Notes under the pieces: model-generated
Database searches by the model: none
The model's input: the letters and a program-made list of their open reading frames with translations, nothing else
What the model was told of the DNA's origin: nothing
In this document: one piece after another, positions 48,877-58,506 of the stretch
Numbering within the stretch: position 1 is the first letter of the stretch
Layout of the letters: each line of letters opens with the position of its first letter
From: Hyphomicrobiaceae bacterium
Lineage (GTDB): Bacteria; Pseudomonadota; Alphaproteobacteria; Rhizobiales; Devosiaceae
Assembly (NCBI GenBank): GCA_020638065.1
Contig: JACKJG010000011.1
Location: 62,001 to 126,000, forward strand
Length of the DNA stretch: 64,000 bases
Direction of reading: 5' to 3'
Position numbers and translations under genes: made by a program

Positions 48877-51279
48877 CTAGCCGTCCGGTCCCTTAAGCTC
48901 AAAGATGACGCCAAATCGATGACTGAGATTATTCGTCGTGACGTTGTGTCTGACCCGATAATAGCCGCCATAGATCAGGTAATTGTCATCATACTTGATT
49001 TCCGTGCGAAGATTGGTCCAGTCGTTGGCCGCCAAATCCCATCCCCCACTGACTTTAGCCGACCAATAGTCGGCAAAAGGCACCTTGACCGTGCCTTCTG
49101 TCTCGGCGCCGGCAATATCCCAATCCGCGCCAAGTACCAGCGGCCTTGTGTCGTAAAGCGGAATGCTCAGCTTTGCCGACACTTCGTGTGTGGGAGAATT
49201 CACGCGGGCGCCGGGATTGGCGGCTTCGTAATAGTAGCTCGTGTCCAGAGTGAAAGCATCGAAACGCATGTTCACAGCAACGCCTCCACGGGAGATTGCA
49301 GGAATCGTCGGGTCGACCTCGATCTTGCCTGCCACCTCGACGCCGCCGCCGAGGAACGCGTTAAGCCCGGCAACGATACTGGAATTGGCGCCGTCAAGCC
49401 CGCTGCCGGGGCCCAGAAGCGTGTGATCGGTCACGGAAAAGGCGTTGAGGCCGGCAAGCTGATAACTTTGGCCGCCAATCAGTCTCAGCCAGCTGCCGTC
49501 TTCGAAATTCGCCTGATACTGGAGACCCAGATTGGCCCTCAACCCCGTCTCCTGCCGATCTGTTCCGGAAAAGCGATTGAAGCTGAAAAGGTTTGCTTCT
49601 TCGAACTGCAAGCCCTGCGCATTGTCATTGTTGATGCCAGGCAGGGTCGTGCCGCTTCCGCGATAATAGATTTGCGCAATCGGCTCAAACAGATGCGTGT
49701 TGTTGCCATCGACGGCAATCATCGGGAAACGCACGTCCAGGGCCGCGATGGGTGTTGCGGAAAACAGAGTAGTCGCAGTGGGGCTGAGCGCGCTGGCGCC
49801 GTTGTAATAGGCCGCGTCCAGCCGGACACCGGCGCTCGGTGTCACGACGAGGCCACCCGGCACGATCCACTGTTTCGACCACAACGCTTCGGCAGTTCCG
49901 TGGACCTTCTGTCCCATATAGCCGTCAATATCGGACCAGGTCTTTTTGATGCGGGCATCATCAAGGTCGCGCGACACACCGATCAGATCGCCGCTGATCT
50001 GAACCTGCCCCATGTCCTGTGGCAGGAACAGAACCTGGTCGTAGGTGCTGAGAGGAAGGGTGGCCCCTTCCATGCTTTGATCTGCCGCCGTTTTTGTTGG
50101 ACCGGTCACCAGAAATTCTTGCAGGCGGGCATCAAAGAAGATGTCCCTGCTCAGGTGCTGCACATAGGCGTCATTGGTGGAATCGTAGCCCTTCAGCCGG
50201 TAGTCATGGGTGAAATTGGGGTCACTGAACTTTTGATACGACCAGCCGGCCGCCCAGTCCTTGATGGGCGTGAATTTGCCAGACGACTGAATGGCCCCGC
50301 GCCAGTTCCTGTTGCCCACTTCTCCGGCATAAGCACTCGGATCAAGCTGATAAACCACAGCGCCCAGAACTTCGATGCTTCCGTTCTCGAAGCGATGCGT
50401 GAACTCACCGTCAATGGTTCCGCCCTGGCGCGACATCAATTTGGGTGTCAGCCACAAATCGCTGTCGGCACCGAATGGCGTGAAAAACGGTACGGATACG
50501 GTAATCCCATGATCGGGGGTGTAGCCGGTTTGCGGCAGCCTGAACCCGGGAGAGCGCGGGTCGGTTGGATCCGGCAGCCAATAGAACGGGATGGTTGCGA
50601 TGGGATGTCCGAGAAGCTCGATGGTCGGCCGCTCGACATAGAGTGTTTTTTCTTCCCTGTTCAGAACAGCCTTGGTCGTGAGCACCCGCCAGCCGATGAC
50701 GTTGCCCTTTTCGTCCACACACAACCCGCAGGGTGCATAGGTTCCGTTCTCGAACATGGCGATCGTCTGGTCGCGATACTCCGCCTGCGTACCAGTGATC
50801 ACCGCGCCATTGGGAGTCTGCATCCGCAGGGCGTTGACGAACGCCAGCTTCATGTCGCCGGTCACTGAAATGCGTTCGCCGGTATAGATCACCCTGTCCG
50901 GATCACGAACGACCGCGTTGCCGATCAGGACCAGATCGCCAGTTGTCCGGTCATATTCCGCACGGTCCGCGTTGCCCAGCCAGTGATTGTAGGCCAGTTG
51001 CACATTGCCCGTGGCGATCACCATGTTGGTGTCGGCCTCAAAGGTCAGCGTATCTGCTTCAACCGCGATGTCGCCGAGTTTGGAGGTCGGGAAATTGTCG
51101 AAAAAACCTTCTGGAAGAAGCTGCCGCCGCCCGCCGGTTTTCGGGGCGTCTTCATCGATGCCAAAATAGGGGCCGAGGGACTGGGCACTGGCGGGAAGAG
51201 CGGTCAGCGGCACGAGCGCAAGCCCGGCCCATATTCCGCCGAGCAATAGTCCAAGAAAAGCTGCGCGGCGCTGACGCAT
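48877..51279 (-). CDS. lptD: LPS-assembly protein LptD, 800 aa
   Basis: Outer-membrane barrel that inserts LPS in the outer leaflet. A signal peptide ends LPASAQS; an LptA-like jellyroll (about 70-210, from DIAVEADTLTFEADTNMVIATG in short form) carries the substrate slide; the rest forms the barrel, ending FGVIFELKGPDG. The only two cysteines are in APCGLCVDE (about 185-188), so the inter-domain disulfides of E. coli LptD are not possible. The start at 51279 overlaps the lptG stop (TAATG); an earlier in-frame start would lie inside lptG. Confidence 0.95.
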   Translation of the reverse strand: MRQRRAAFLGLLLGGIWAGLALVPLTALPASAQSLGPYFGIDEDAPKTGGRRQLLPEGFFDNFPTSKLGDIAVEADTLTFEADTNMVIATGNVQLAYNHWLGNADRAEYDRTTGDLVLIGNAVVRDPDRVIYTGERISVTGDMKLAFVNALRMQTPNGAVITGTQAEYRDQTIAMFENGTYAPCGLCVDEKGNVIGWRVLTTKAVLNREEKTLYVERPTIELLGHPIATIPFYWLPDPTDPRSPGFRLPQTGYTPDHGITVSVPFFTPFGADSDLWLTPKLMSRQGGTIDGEFTHRFENGSIEVLGAVVYQLDPSAYAGEVGNRNWRGAIQSSGKFTPIKDWAAGWSYQKFSDPNFTHDYRLKGYDSTNDAYVQHLSRDIFFDARLQEFLVTGPTKTAADQSMEGATLPLSTYDQVLFLPQDMGQVQISGDLIGVSRDLDDARIKKTWSDIDGYMGQKVHGTAEALWSKQWIVPGGLVVTPSAGVRLDAAYYNGASALSPTATTLFSATPIAALDVRFPMIAVDGNNTHLFEPIAQIYYRGSGTTLPGINNDNAQGLQFEEANLFSFNRFSGTDRQETGLRANLGLQYQANFEDGSWLRLIGGQSYQLAGLNAFSVTDHTLLGPGSGLDGANSSIVAGLNAFLGGGVEVAGKIEVDPTIPAISRGGVAVNMRFDAFTLDTSYYYEAANPGARVNSPTHEVSAKLSIPLYDTRPLVLGADWDIAGAETEGTVKVPFADYWSAKVSGGWDLAANDWTNLRTEIKYDDNYLIYGGYYRVRHNVTTNNLSHRFGVIFELKGPDG

Positions 51280-52352
51280 TACGCTCGACCGTCTTCCTTG
51301 TGCAGTAGCACACTCACTCCAATGAGTATCGATACCACCGCGGGTCCCCAAGTCGCGTAGTTTGCATCCAATACGCCCGACGAACCTGCCCGGTCGGCCA
51401 TCTCGGTAATCACAAACACAACAAACCCCAGCACGATACCATAAACTATGGTTAGCCCGTAGTTATTGTCTCTTCGATAACCTGCGGTAAATGCAAACGC
51501 GATTAACAAAGAGCCAACAAGCAAAACCGGCAGTGACAAAAGCTTCAGAAAGCGCGTTGTCGCTGCCGCACGAACCACGGGTTCAGTTATGCCATTCTCC
51601 AGCGCGCTGACAAGCTCATAGAAGGTGAAGTCTTCCGTTGAACCCAGGACAAGTCGCAAATCTGCAACGGTGCTCCGCGTTCGGATGCGGAAGTTCTTTT
51701 CGGTTTCAACGGACCCGTCCTGATGGGTGATGGTTGCTTCCGCCATCACCCATCGTTTTCCCTGATAATCAGCCCGCGTGGCGTTGATTCGGGTAATGTC
51801 GGTTTCCCACAGCGGAAACAGCGACACATCGCGGAGAATCTGTCCGCGCCGAAATGCCGATTTGGCGTTTAGATAATAAGGGCCATCCGGCGAAGTCTGG
51901 GCCAGCCATAATTCGGTCGTCGATCTGGCAACGCCACCGCCAAGTCCTGGCCGGGTTGGATTGATGTCGCGGTTGACACTGGTTGAGGCGGTCTCCAGAG
52001 CAAACGTGACGATCAGACCAAACAGAAAAACAAACATGACAGGCCCGCGCATGGCCCGCCAGATCGAAAGGCCCGTGGCCTTGATCACCATGAGTTCCCG
52101 ATGATTCTGGAATTCCAGCAAGCCGACAACTCCGCCAATCAAAACGGTCACTGAAAGCGTCTTGATCGCCCAGCGAGACGCGGACGTGACTATCGCGAGC
52201 CAGGCATCTAACTCACCTGAGCTCGATGAAATCCTTGAGAAGCGGGCTGTGTTGAGGCTTTCCGACAAAAGGAGGATTGCAAAAAAGACCAGCACCACGC
52301 CGAGAATGCTCAACGCCATTCGGCGCGTTATGAACCAATCGAGCCGGCTCAT
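51279..52352 (-). CDS. lptG: LPS export permease LptG, 357 aa
   Basis: One of the two permeases of the LptB2FG transporter that lifts LPS out of the inner membrane. Six membrane segments with a periplasmic beta-jellyroll between segments 3 and 4 (about 130-270). FQNHRELMVIKATGLSIWRAM is the coupling-helix region for LptB. The start at 52352 overlaps the lptF stop by 4 nt; a longer ORF would lie in lptF. LptB is not in the window. Confidence 0.95.
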   Translation of the reverse strand: MSRLDWFITRRMALSILGVVLVFFAILLLSESLNTARFSRISSSSGELDAWLAIVTSASRWAIKTLSVTVLIGGVVGLLEFQNHRELMVIKATGLSIWRAMRGPVMFVFLFGLIVTFALETASTSVNRDINPTRPGLGGGVARSTTELWLAQTSPDGPYYLNAKSAFRRGQILRDVSLFPLWETDITRINATRADYQGKRWVMAEATITHQDGSVETEKNFRIRTRSTVADLRLVLGSTEDFTFYELVSALENGITEPVVRAAATTRFLKLLSLPVLLVGSLLIAFAFTAGYRRDNNYGLTIVYGIVLGFVVFVITEMADRAGSSGVLDANYATWGPAVVSILIGVSVLLHKEDGRA

Positions 52353-53431
52353 GATGCTGCACCTCGCACCCGCTTGTTCCGGGGACGTGCCTGCACTCGA
52401 AACCGGTATGTCGCCACGGACACACCGGCGATAAGCATCAGAAGAGGGCCAAGATAATGCCCGTAAGGGGTTGCGCCGGCCGCAAGATTTGAAAGTGAGC
52501 GCTCCGCGAAGCATGTAACGAGGATGAAGAGTTCCGCTGACATCCAGTTTTGCCTGCGGGCGGAATTGGGGATCATCATGAACGAGGCGACAAGCAGGAA
52601 TATCGCGACGATGCGCAGGGCTTCTGCGGTTCGCTTGTGCAAATATGTAACAACTCTTGCGTTGTAGCGGCCCATTTCGATCAATTGCAGGGTGCTGCGC
52701 TGGCGGGCGTCATTTGCCGGATTCTTGACTTCCGTCAGACTATCGACCTCAAGTTCATAGCGCGAGAAGGCGACTTCGGTGTATTTGTCGTCGACCGGCT
52801 TGGTCTCCACACGTCCGTCGCGAAGGCTGATCTGGTAGCCATTCCCCTTTTGAATGACCACGGCCGTGTCGGCGAAATAAGTCCGGCGCGTCGGCGACCG
52901 GCTGTCATCGGCGAAAAAGTTGGTGATGGTTCCGTCCGGCAGACGCGGTCCGATCCGCACGACAACACCATCGGAGATTTCTGTGAACCGGCCTGGTGTC
53001 AGGTTTTCACCGACCAGTTCGGCGGCAATCTGTGCCTGCCATTCGACCGCGCTGCGGGTAGCAACCGGCTCCGCCCAGTGCGCGAGGAACTCCACCAGAA
53101 CGACCCCGATCACGCTGAACCAGACCAGGGCACCCCAGATGGCACGCACCCGGTCCGTAATGTGGATTGTGTGCAATTCGCGTGAATTCTGCAGGGCCGC
53201 AAATGCCCGCGCCAACCCGATCGCCATGCAGATGTAGAGAATTTCACGGGTCAGTGCAGGCGTCGCCAAAAAGGCTTGCCCGGCAAGGGTAATCAGACCC
53301 TGGCCCTTGGCGGTGACCAGATCGAACAGTTCGAGCATGTTGGTCAGCCAGACGAGCGTTGCCGCAATCAGGCAAAGAGCTATGGCGTCGTGCAAAAACT
53401 GGCCCAGCAAATAGCGCGTCAACCGACTCAT
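52349..53431 (-). CDS. lptF: LPS export permease LptF, 360 aa
   Basis: Same fold as LptG: SRLTRYLLGQFLHDAI at the N-terminus, six membrane helices and a periplasmic jellyroll (about 130-255). The coupling helix is LQNSRELHTIHITDRVRAIWG. The start is either 53431 or 53446; neither has a strong ribosome site, and I chose the one matching the family N-terminus. It starts the outer-membrane cluster, divergent from holC. Confidence 0.94.
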   Translation of the reverse strand: MSRLTRYLLGQFLHDAIALCLIAATLVWLTNMLELFDLVTAKGQGLITLAGQAFLATPALTREILYICMAIGLARAFAALQNSRELHTIHITDRVRAIWGALVWFSVIGVVLVEFLAHWAEPVATRSAVEWQAQIAAELVGENLTPGRFTEISDGVVVRIGPRLPDGTITNFFADDSRSPTRRTYFADTAVVIQKGNGYQISLRDGRVETKPVDDKYTEVAFSRYELEVDSLTEVKNPANDARQRSTLQLIEMGRYNARVVTYLHKRTAEALRIVAIFLLVASFMMIPNSARRQNWMSAELFILVTCFAERSLSNLAAGATPYGHYLGPLLMLIAGVSVATYRFRVQARPRNKRVRGAAS

Positions 53432-53572
53432 GCTGCCAGTGAACATAGTGCCGCACGGCGGTCAACTGCGCTTGATTGAAACTGGGTCTGCGGGTCGCGA
53501 TCTTGACCACCGCAAGCGAAGAATTCACACTGTTCCGGTCACCTTGACGGCCCATTTCTGCGCGGAATCCAG

Positions 53573-54028
53573 ATGTCAGCAAAAACCGATATCCTTTTCT
53601 ACCATTTGGAAAACCAGCCGCTCGAGCGCGTGCTTCCAGTTCTGCTGGAAAAAACGCTCGAACGCGGCTGGCGTGCCGTGGTTGAATGCGGCAGCGTCGA
53701 GCGCGCGGAGAATCTTGATGCGGTCCTGTGGACCTTGCGCGATGATGGATTTCTGCCGCACGGTTTGTCGGGGTCATCCACCGACGCGCGCCAGCCTGTC
53801 CTGCTGACTGTGGAAGGCGGAAACGCCAACGGTGCGCAGGTGCGCTTCTTCGTCGACCGCGCCCGACCCAGCAACGAACAGGAATACGAGCGCGTGGTTT
53901 ACATGTTCGACGGGCACGATGTTGAAGCGATCAACGCAGCCCGTGAGGACTGGAAGCGGCTTCGCGATGATTTTGAGGTGACCTATTGGCAGCAAAGCCC
54001 GGAAGGGCGCTGGCAGAAAAAAGGTTGA
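53573..54028 (+). CDS. holC: DNA polymerase III chi subunit, 151 aa
   Basis: Clamp-loader accessory protein that contacts SSB. DILFYHLENQPLERVLPVLLEKTLERGWRAVV (short: FYHLENQPLERVLP) and GHDVEAINAAREDWKRL are typical of chi. Length is normal. In many Hyphomicrobiales the leucyl aminopeptidase gene pepA precedes holC; here holC faces lptF directly across 141 nt. Confidence 0.93.
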   Translation: MSAKTDILFYHLENQPLERVLPVLLEKTLERGWRAVVECGSVERAENLDAVLWTLRDDGFLPHGLSGSSTDARQPVLLTVEGGNANGAQVRFFVDRARPSNEQEYERVVYMFDGHDVEAINAAREDWKRLRDDFEVTYWQQSPEGRWQKKG

Positions 54029-54051
54029 TCGACAGCCAGACCAGCTTGAAT

Positions 54052-54900
54052 CTAGTTGTCGTTTGCAGCGGCCAAGTGCTTGTTGATCATGTAGAAAAAG
54101 TCGTCGAGCAATTCGTAGCACACAATGATCTGCACTTCGTTTTCGTCGTAAAAGGCGTTGGGTTCGCCGCACTGCTGGGCATTGATTTCAATGCGCCGCG
54201 TCAGGCCGTATCCCTCACGCAGATCCTCAGCGAGGCTCTCCAGCAGTCGGCTCTGGCGTAGAGTCTTGTAGGCCAGTTCGAACTCGTCTTCGGCATATCC
54301 ATAGTTCACATCGACCTGAATGGGTACGGTCTTGCGGGCATGAGGGTCGATGAGCTTCTGAAAGGAATGCGCGATCTGTGCGTAATCGTCGGCGCATCGG
54401 GACTCGCGGGCGCGATCAATGCCCCATTCGCGGGCGGTGGCGTGAAAGGTCCCGCGATCCTTGCCCACCATCAGGCAGACAATCTGGTAGGCCCGCTGCA
54501 GATCAAGGCTGTGTTCGTCGTAATAGTCGGACACCTGCCGGCGCGCGCCGCCATATATTTCGTCTTCGAGGCGCCATCCGAGCGCGGAGTCCTTCAGCGC
54601 GGTTTCGATAGCCCGGCGGCTCTGGTTCAACAGAATGTAGGTGGCGAAATTGTCGGCCACGTCTTCCTCGCGCGAAAGTACCGGCCAGTCGAGTTGGTCG
54701 ACGAGCAAATGCCCCACCTCATGGTAGATGGTGAAGAGCGTGTTGTTGATGACGAAGCGGGTTTCCTTGTCCATATCGCGATGGATGAGGATATCGACGA
54801 GTTCGCTTTCTGCCTTGGTCTTGGAACTGCCATCCTTGGCAAGGGCAGGGGTACCAACGAGAATAAGGGCGAGAAACAACCCCACGACCATTCGCAACAT
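54052..54900 (-). CDS. DUF4344-family exported metallopeptidase, 282 aa
   Basis: A signal peptide (VVGLFLALILVGTPALA) precedes a zinc-peptidase-like domain with HEVGH (about residue 60) in FTIYHEVGHLLVDQLDWPV and the acidic stretch EEDVADNFATYILL, which may provide the third ligand. Length suits DUF4344. The start at 54900 has AAGGAGG. Two Cys are in RCADD and IVCYEL. No partner or substrate is apparent; it is convergent with holC and upstream of nothing obvious. Confidence 0.88.
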   Translation of the reverse strand: MLRMVVGLFLALILVGTPALAKDGSSKTKAESELVDILIHRDMDKETRFVINNTLFTIYHEVGHLLVDQLDWPVLSREEDVADNFATYILLNQSRRAIETALKDSALGWRLEDEIYGGARRQVSDYYDEHSLDLQRAYQIVCLMVGKDRGTFHATAREWGIDRARESRCADDYAQIAHSFQKLIDPHARKTVPIQVDVNYGYAEDEFELAYKTLRQSRLLESLAEDLREGYGLTRRIEINAQQCGEPNAFYDENEVQIIVCYELLDDFFYMINKHLAAANDN

Positions 54901-54969
54901 GTTCCGTCCTCCTTCACCCGCCAAAGCCCATTGTGTTGGGGCCACAGCCGATTGCAGCGGGAATTCTAG

Positions 54970-55893
54970 TCACTCGGCGGAATTTGCCAAGGGCGATTGG
55001 CCGCGCGGACCGATTGACCTGACGAGATGGTCAATGAATGCGCGAACGCGGGGGTCTCTTTGGCGCTCCGGTAGCATGATGGCACTCAACGGCACGCTCT
55101 GATCGGCATGAACGTCTTCCAGAACCGGCACCAGCGTGCCGTCAGCCAGATGCCGCGCCACGCAAATCCGTGCAAGTCGTGCGATGCCCATTCCCGCCAC
55201 CGCCATGTCGCGGACACTGTCCGCGCTGTCGCTGCTCACATTGGCGCGGATTTGGACCGTTTCGACGCCATTTTCGCTCGTGAACGGCCACTTGCTTAGC
55301 GAACTCGTTCCCGCCACCAGAAGACAGCGATGCTTGCCGAGATCCTCCGGACCTGAAGGGGTGCCGTTTCGCGCGAGATAGTCTGGGCTCGCGCAGATCA
55401 CTCGCGAGACCTCCGTCAGCTTGCGTGAAATCATGTTCGAGTCCGGCAAGGGGCCGGAGCGGATCGCCACATCGACGCGTTCGGAGGCCAGGTCGATGAT
55501 CCGGTCGGTCACCTCGAGCTGCAACTCGATGCCGGGATAGGCCTCAGCAAAAGCCGGCAGAACGGGCATCAGCCAATGCCGCCCGAATGTCGGCCCGGTG
55601 CTGACCCTCAAAAGCCCGGTCGGTTTCGACCCGCCTTGCGACACTTCGTTTTCGGCGTCGCTGATGGCCTGCAGGATGCTTTTGGCCCGTTCGAGATAGG
55701 TTTCGCCCTCCGTCGTGAGGTGCAATTCTCTTGTGGTCCGCGTCAGGAGACGAACGCCAAGGCGGTCCTCCATCCGGCTGATCATTCTCGAGACCGCAGA
55801 TGGCGTCAGGCGCAGGCTTTCGCCCGCAGCCGTGAAGCTCCCTAGCGTTGCGACCCGCTCAAACACCTGCATGTCGCGTGATGTGGACGGCAT
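54970..55893 (-). CDS. LysR-family transcriptional regulator, 307 aa
   Basis: N-terminal winged helix-turn-helix (FERVATLGSFTAAGESLRLTPSAVSRMISRMEDRLG, in short SFTAAGESLRLTPSAVSRM) and the LysR effector domain (about 90-295). Members of this CrgA-like group usually regulate a divergent gene. The divergent ORF at 55,992 is a candidate, as would be a gene further away. The start at 55893 gives the usual LysR length; an ORF extension to 56001 runs through the presumed promoter region. Confidence 0.92.
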   Translation of the reverse strand: MPSTSRDMQVFERVATLGSFTAAGESLRLTPSAVSRMISRMEDRLGVRLLTRTTRELHLTTEGETYLERAKSILQAISDAENEVSQGGSKPTGLLRVSTGPTFGRHWLMPVLPAFAEAYPGIELQLEVTDRIIDLASERVDVAIRSGPLPDSNMISRKLTEVSRVICASPDYLARNGTPSGPEDLGKHRCLLVAGTSSLSKWPFTSENGVETVQIRANVSSDSADSVRDMAVAGMGIARLARICVARHLADGTLVPVLEDVHADQSVPLSAIMLPERQRDPRVRAFIDHLVRSIGPRGQSPLANSAE

Positions 55894-55991
55894 ATTTGTT
55901 CCTGAAATGCAAAGCTGATTGCATGAATTTACAGAATTATCGTTTTTGGAACAAGCAATATGCTGACCCCACTCCAGCAAGGGAGAGGGAC

Positions 55992-56201
55992 ATGAACACA
56001 TACCGTCTGATTTTCAATTACATCCTGGTTGCGCGCGAACTTGACCGCAAAAACCGCGCGGGCCAACAAGATACCCATCAAGTCGGGGCAAACTCCGAGG
56101 GTCGTGAGGTTGGCCGCAATGCACTGCGGCAGGCGTTTCAAGCGCGCCATGCCGGGATGTCGGCGCCGGTCGTCTCACAACCCGAACGTTGTGTCTGCTA
56201 G
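55992..56201 (+). CDS. Possible small protein divergent from the LysR gene, 69 aa
   Basis: The ATG at 55992 has a very good ribosome site (GGGAGAGGG). The product is basic and hydrophilic with an N-terminal amphipathic stretch (MNTYRLIFNYILVARELDRKN) and two Cys at the end. No family is recognised. The last four bases overlap the convergent DUF985 gene. Support is the ribosome site and its divergent position to LysR; the coding nature is not proven. Confidence 0.4.
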   Translation: MNTYRLIFNYILVARELDRKNRAGQQDTHQVGANSEGREVGRNALRQAFQARHAGMSAPVVSQPERCVC

Positions 56202-56617
56202 TCGCCCTGGGGTGACCAGCTCCGGGGTGCTGTTTCGAAGCCTTCGAACTGAAATCCCGGAGCGACTGTGCACCCCACCAATGTCCAGTCCCCGAGGCTC
56301 TCAGCGCTTTGCCAGTGGCCGGCCGGCACGACGATCTGAGGTTGTTCTCCCTTCAGAACGCCCGCACCGAGTGTAAGGGTCTCCAACCTCGTACCATCCG
56401 AAATCGACAGGGCGAGAGGTGAACCCGTATAAAAATGCCAGACCTCCGCAGCGTCGACCCGATGCCAATGGGACCGTTCGCCTTTCTGCAACAGATAGTA
56501 GATTGCGGTCGAATGCGCGCGTCCGCCGGACCGCAAGTCCTCGAAGGTCTGCCGATACCGACCGCCTTCCGGGTGAGGTCTTAGCCCCAGCGCGTCGATG
56601 ATGTCTTGCACCTTCAT
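56198..56617 (-). CDS. DUF985 cupin protein, 139 aa
   Basis: Small cupin of the DUF985 (Cupin_5) family: LGLRPHPEGGRYRQTF, HSTAIYYLLQKGERSHWHRVDAAEVWHFY-type core (short: SHWHRVDAAEVWHFYTG) and the end TLVGCTVAPGFQFEGFE. Members probably bind sugars or metal; none has a firm role. It overlaps the ABC-F gene start/stop by 4 nt (stop of ABC-F over its own start), so the two are co-translated. Confidence 0.9.
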   Translation of the reverse strand: MKVQDIIDALGLRPHPEGGRYRQTFEDLRSGGRAHSTAIYYLLQKGERSHWHRVDAAEVWHFYTGSPLALSISDGTRLETLTLGAGVLKGEQPQIVVPAGHWQSAESLGDWTLVGCTVAPGFQFEGFETAPRSWSPQGD

Positions 56618-58506
56618 GTCTGCGCCAATTCCGCTTCTTCCAGTGCACCGCTTTTTTCAAGCCACAATTCTTCGGTCGCTTCGATCTCGCCCTCGAGCCG
56701 CGACTTGTCCTTTCCCAGCGAAATGACCTCATCGGGATCGCCTGCATAAAGGTCCGGATCGCCAAGCCGGCGCTCGATCATGTCGAGCTCATGCTTGAGG
56801 CGCTCGATCCGGGCCTCGGCCGCCCGGATTTCCTTGCGCAGGGGCGCCAGTTCCGCCCGCTTGGCCGCCGCTTCCTGCCGCTCGCGTTTTCGATCGGTCG
56901 AAGCCGTCGGTCCCTTGGGCCGGTCTGACCTGTCTCCGCCGCCCGCGCGCGAAATCAGCATCCGCTGATAAGCTTCCATATCGTCGTCCCAGACCTTGAT
57001 CGTGCCGTCTTCGGCAATCCAGATCTCGTCGACTGTCGCGTCGATCAAATGCCGGTCATGGCTGATGATCAGCACGGCGCCCTCATATTCATTAAGCGCC
57101 TGCACCAGCGCATCGCGGCTATCGATGTCGAGGTGGTTGGTCGGCTCGTCCAGAACCAGCATGGCCGGGCCGTCGAAGGTAATCAGGCCCATCAGAAGTC
57201 GCGCCCGTTCGCCGCCCGAGAGGTTTTCCGCGGGCGTGTCCATTTTGACGGTCGAAAGCCCCATCTGCGCGACCCGGGCCCGCCGTTGCGCATTGGTTGA
57301 TTCCCACATCAGTTCGTCGACATGCTCGACCGCGCTGAGTTTCGGTTTCAGCATGTCCATCTGGTGCTGGGCGAAATAGGCGACGTTGAAGCCGCGTCCG
57401 CGCCGGAATTGGCCGCCCATTGGCTTGAGCTCTCCGGCAATGAGTTTGGCGAAGGTCGATTTGCCGTTGCCGTTGATTCCGACAAGGGCGATGCGGTCTT
57501 CAGGGTCGATCCGCTGATTGATCCGCGACAGAACCGGCTTGTCATCATAGCCGACCGCCACGTCCTCGAAATCGAGCATGGGCCGCGCCATCGCCTTTTT
57601 CGGGTTCGGAAAGGTGAACGGTTGCACGTCGGCATCGAAAATGGCCTCCGGTGGCTTCATTTTCGAGATTTTCTTCATGCGCGCCTGGGCCTGCTTGGCC
57701 TTCGTGGCCTTGGCGCGGAACCGGTCGACAAACGATTGCATATGCGCGATTTCGGTCATGGCCTTGTCGCGGGCCTTGTTCTGCAGCTCCATTTGCATGC
57801 GGCGCGTTTCGGCAAAGGTGTCGTAGGCGCCGCGATAAAAGGTCAGCTTCAGCCGATCGAGATGAGCTATGCTGCTCACGGCCTTGTTCAGCAGGTCCCG
57901 GTCGTGCGAAATCAAAAGCACGGTGTGCGGATAGGTGATCAGATAGCGCTCCAGCCACAGGGCGCCTTCAAGGTCGAGATAGTTGGTCGGCTCGTCGAGT
58001 AAGAGCAGGTCCGGCTGCGAAAATAGCACGCCCGCCAGTGCCACGCGCATCCGCCAGCCGCCCGAAAGGGTCGAGCAGGGATCGCTCATCCGCGGCGTCG
58101 CAAAGCCCAGACCCTTGAGAATGGAGGCTGCCCGCGCCTCCGCCGAGTGTGCCCCGATATCAGCCAGGCGCGTGTGGATTTCGGCGATCTCATGCGGGTC
58201 GGTTTCGCGCTCGGCCCGCTTGAGAAGTTGTGCCCGCTCCCGGTCTGCGGAAAGCACCATGTCGATGATCGGCGTTTCGCTGGCGGGAGCCTCCTGCGCC
58301 ACTCCGCCAATGCGCCAGCGCGGATGCACGCTGATCGTGCCGTCGTCGGGCAGCATCTCTCCCCGGATCAGCTGGAACAGGGTCGTCTTGCCCGTGCCGT
58401 TGCGCCCCACCAAACCGGTTTTGGAGCCGGCGGGCAGGGTGAGCGAGGCCTTGTCAAAGAGCTTCCGGCCCTCGATCGCATATGTCAGATCGGAGATGGT
58501 CAGCAT
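56614..58506 (-). CDS. ABC-F family ATPase, 630 aa
   Basis: Two ABC domains in one chain without membrane parts: Walker A GRNGTGKTT (about 36-44) and GINGNGKST (about 340-348); signatures LSGGWRMR and LSGGERAR; a linker of about 80 residues between (QMELQNKARDKAMTEI to MKKISKMK) and a C-terminal coiled coil (ERQEAAAKRAELAPL and on). This layout fits the Uup/EttA-type ribosome-acting ABC-F proteins; the coiled coil suggests Uup rather than EttA. Start at 58506 chosen over an implausible extension. Divergent from ndk. Confidence 0.93.
   Translation of the reverse strand: MLTISDLTYAIEGRKLFDKASLTLPAGSKTGLVGRNGTGKTTLFQLIRGEMLPDDGTISVHPRWRIGGVAQEAPASETPIIDMVLSADRERAQLLKRAERETDPHEIAEIHTRLADIGAHSAEARAASILKGLGFATPRMSDPCSTLSGGWRMRVALAGVLFSQPDLLLLDEPTNYLDLEGALWLERYLITYPHTVLLISHDRDLLNKAVSSIAHLDRLKLTFYRGAYDTFAETRRMQMELQNKARDKAMTEIAHMQSFVDRFRAKATKAKQAQARMKKISKMKPPEAIFDADVQPFTFPNPKKAMARPMLDFEDVAVGYDDKPVLSRINQRIDPEDRIALVGINGNGKSTFAKLIAGELKPMGGQFRRGRGFNVAYFAQHQMDMLKPKLSAVEHVDELMWESTNAQRRARVAQMGLSTVKMDTPAENLSGGERARLLMGLITFDGPAMLVLDEPTNHLDIDSRDALVQALNEYEGAVLIISHDRHLIDATVDEIWIAEDGTIKVWDDDMEAYQRMLISRAGGGDRSDRPKGPTASTDRKRERQEAAAKRAELAPLRKEIRAAEARIERLKHELDMIERRLGDPDLYAGDPDEVISLGKDKSRLEGEIEATEELWLEKSGALEEAELAQT

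Noticed and set aside
48919..50868. Plus-strand open frame of 649 codons
   Set aside because: It is antisense to lptD, whose signal peptide and barrel are clear; the translation has no domain features.
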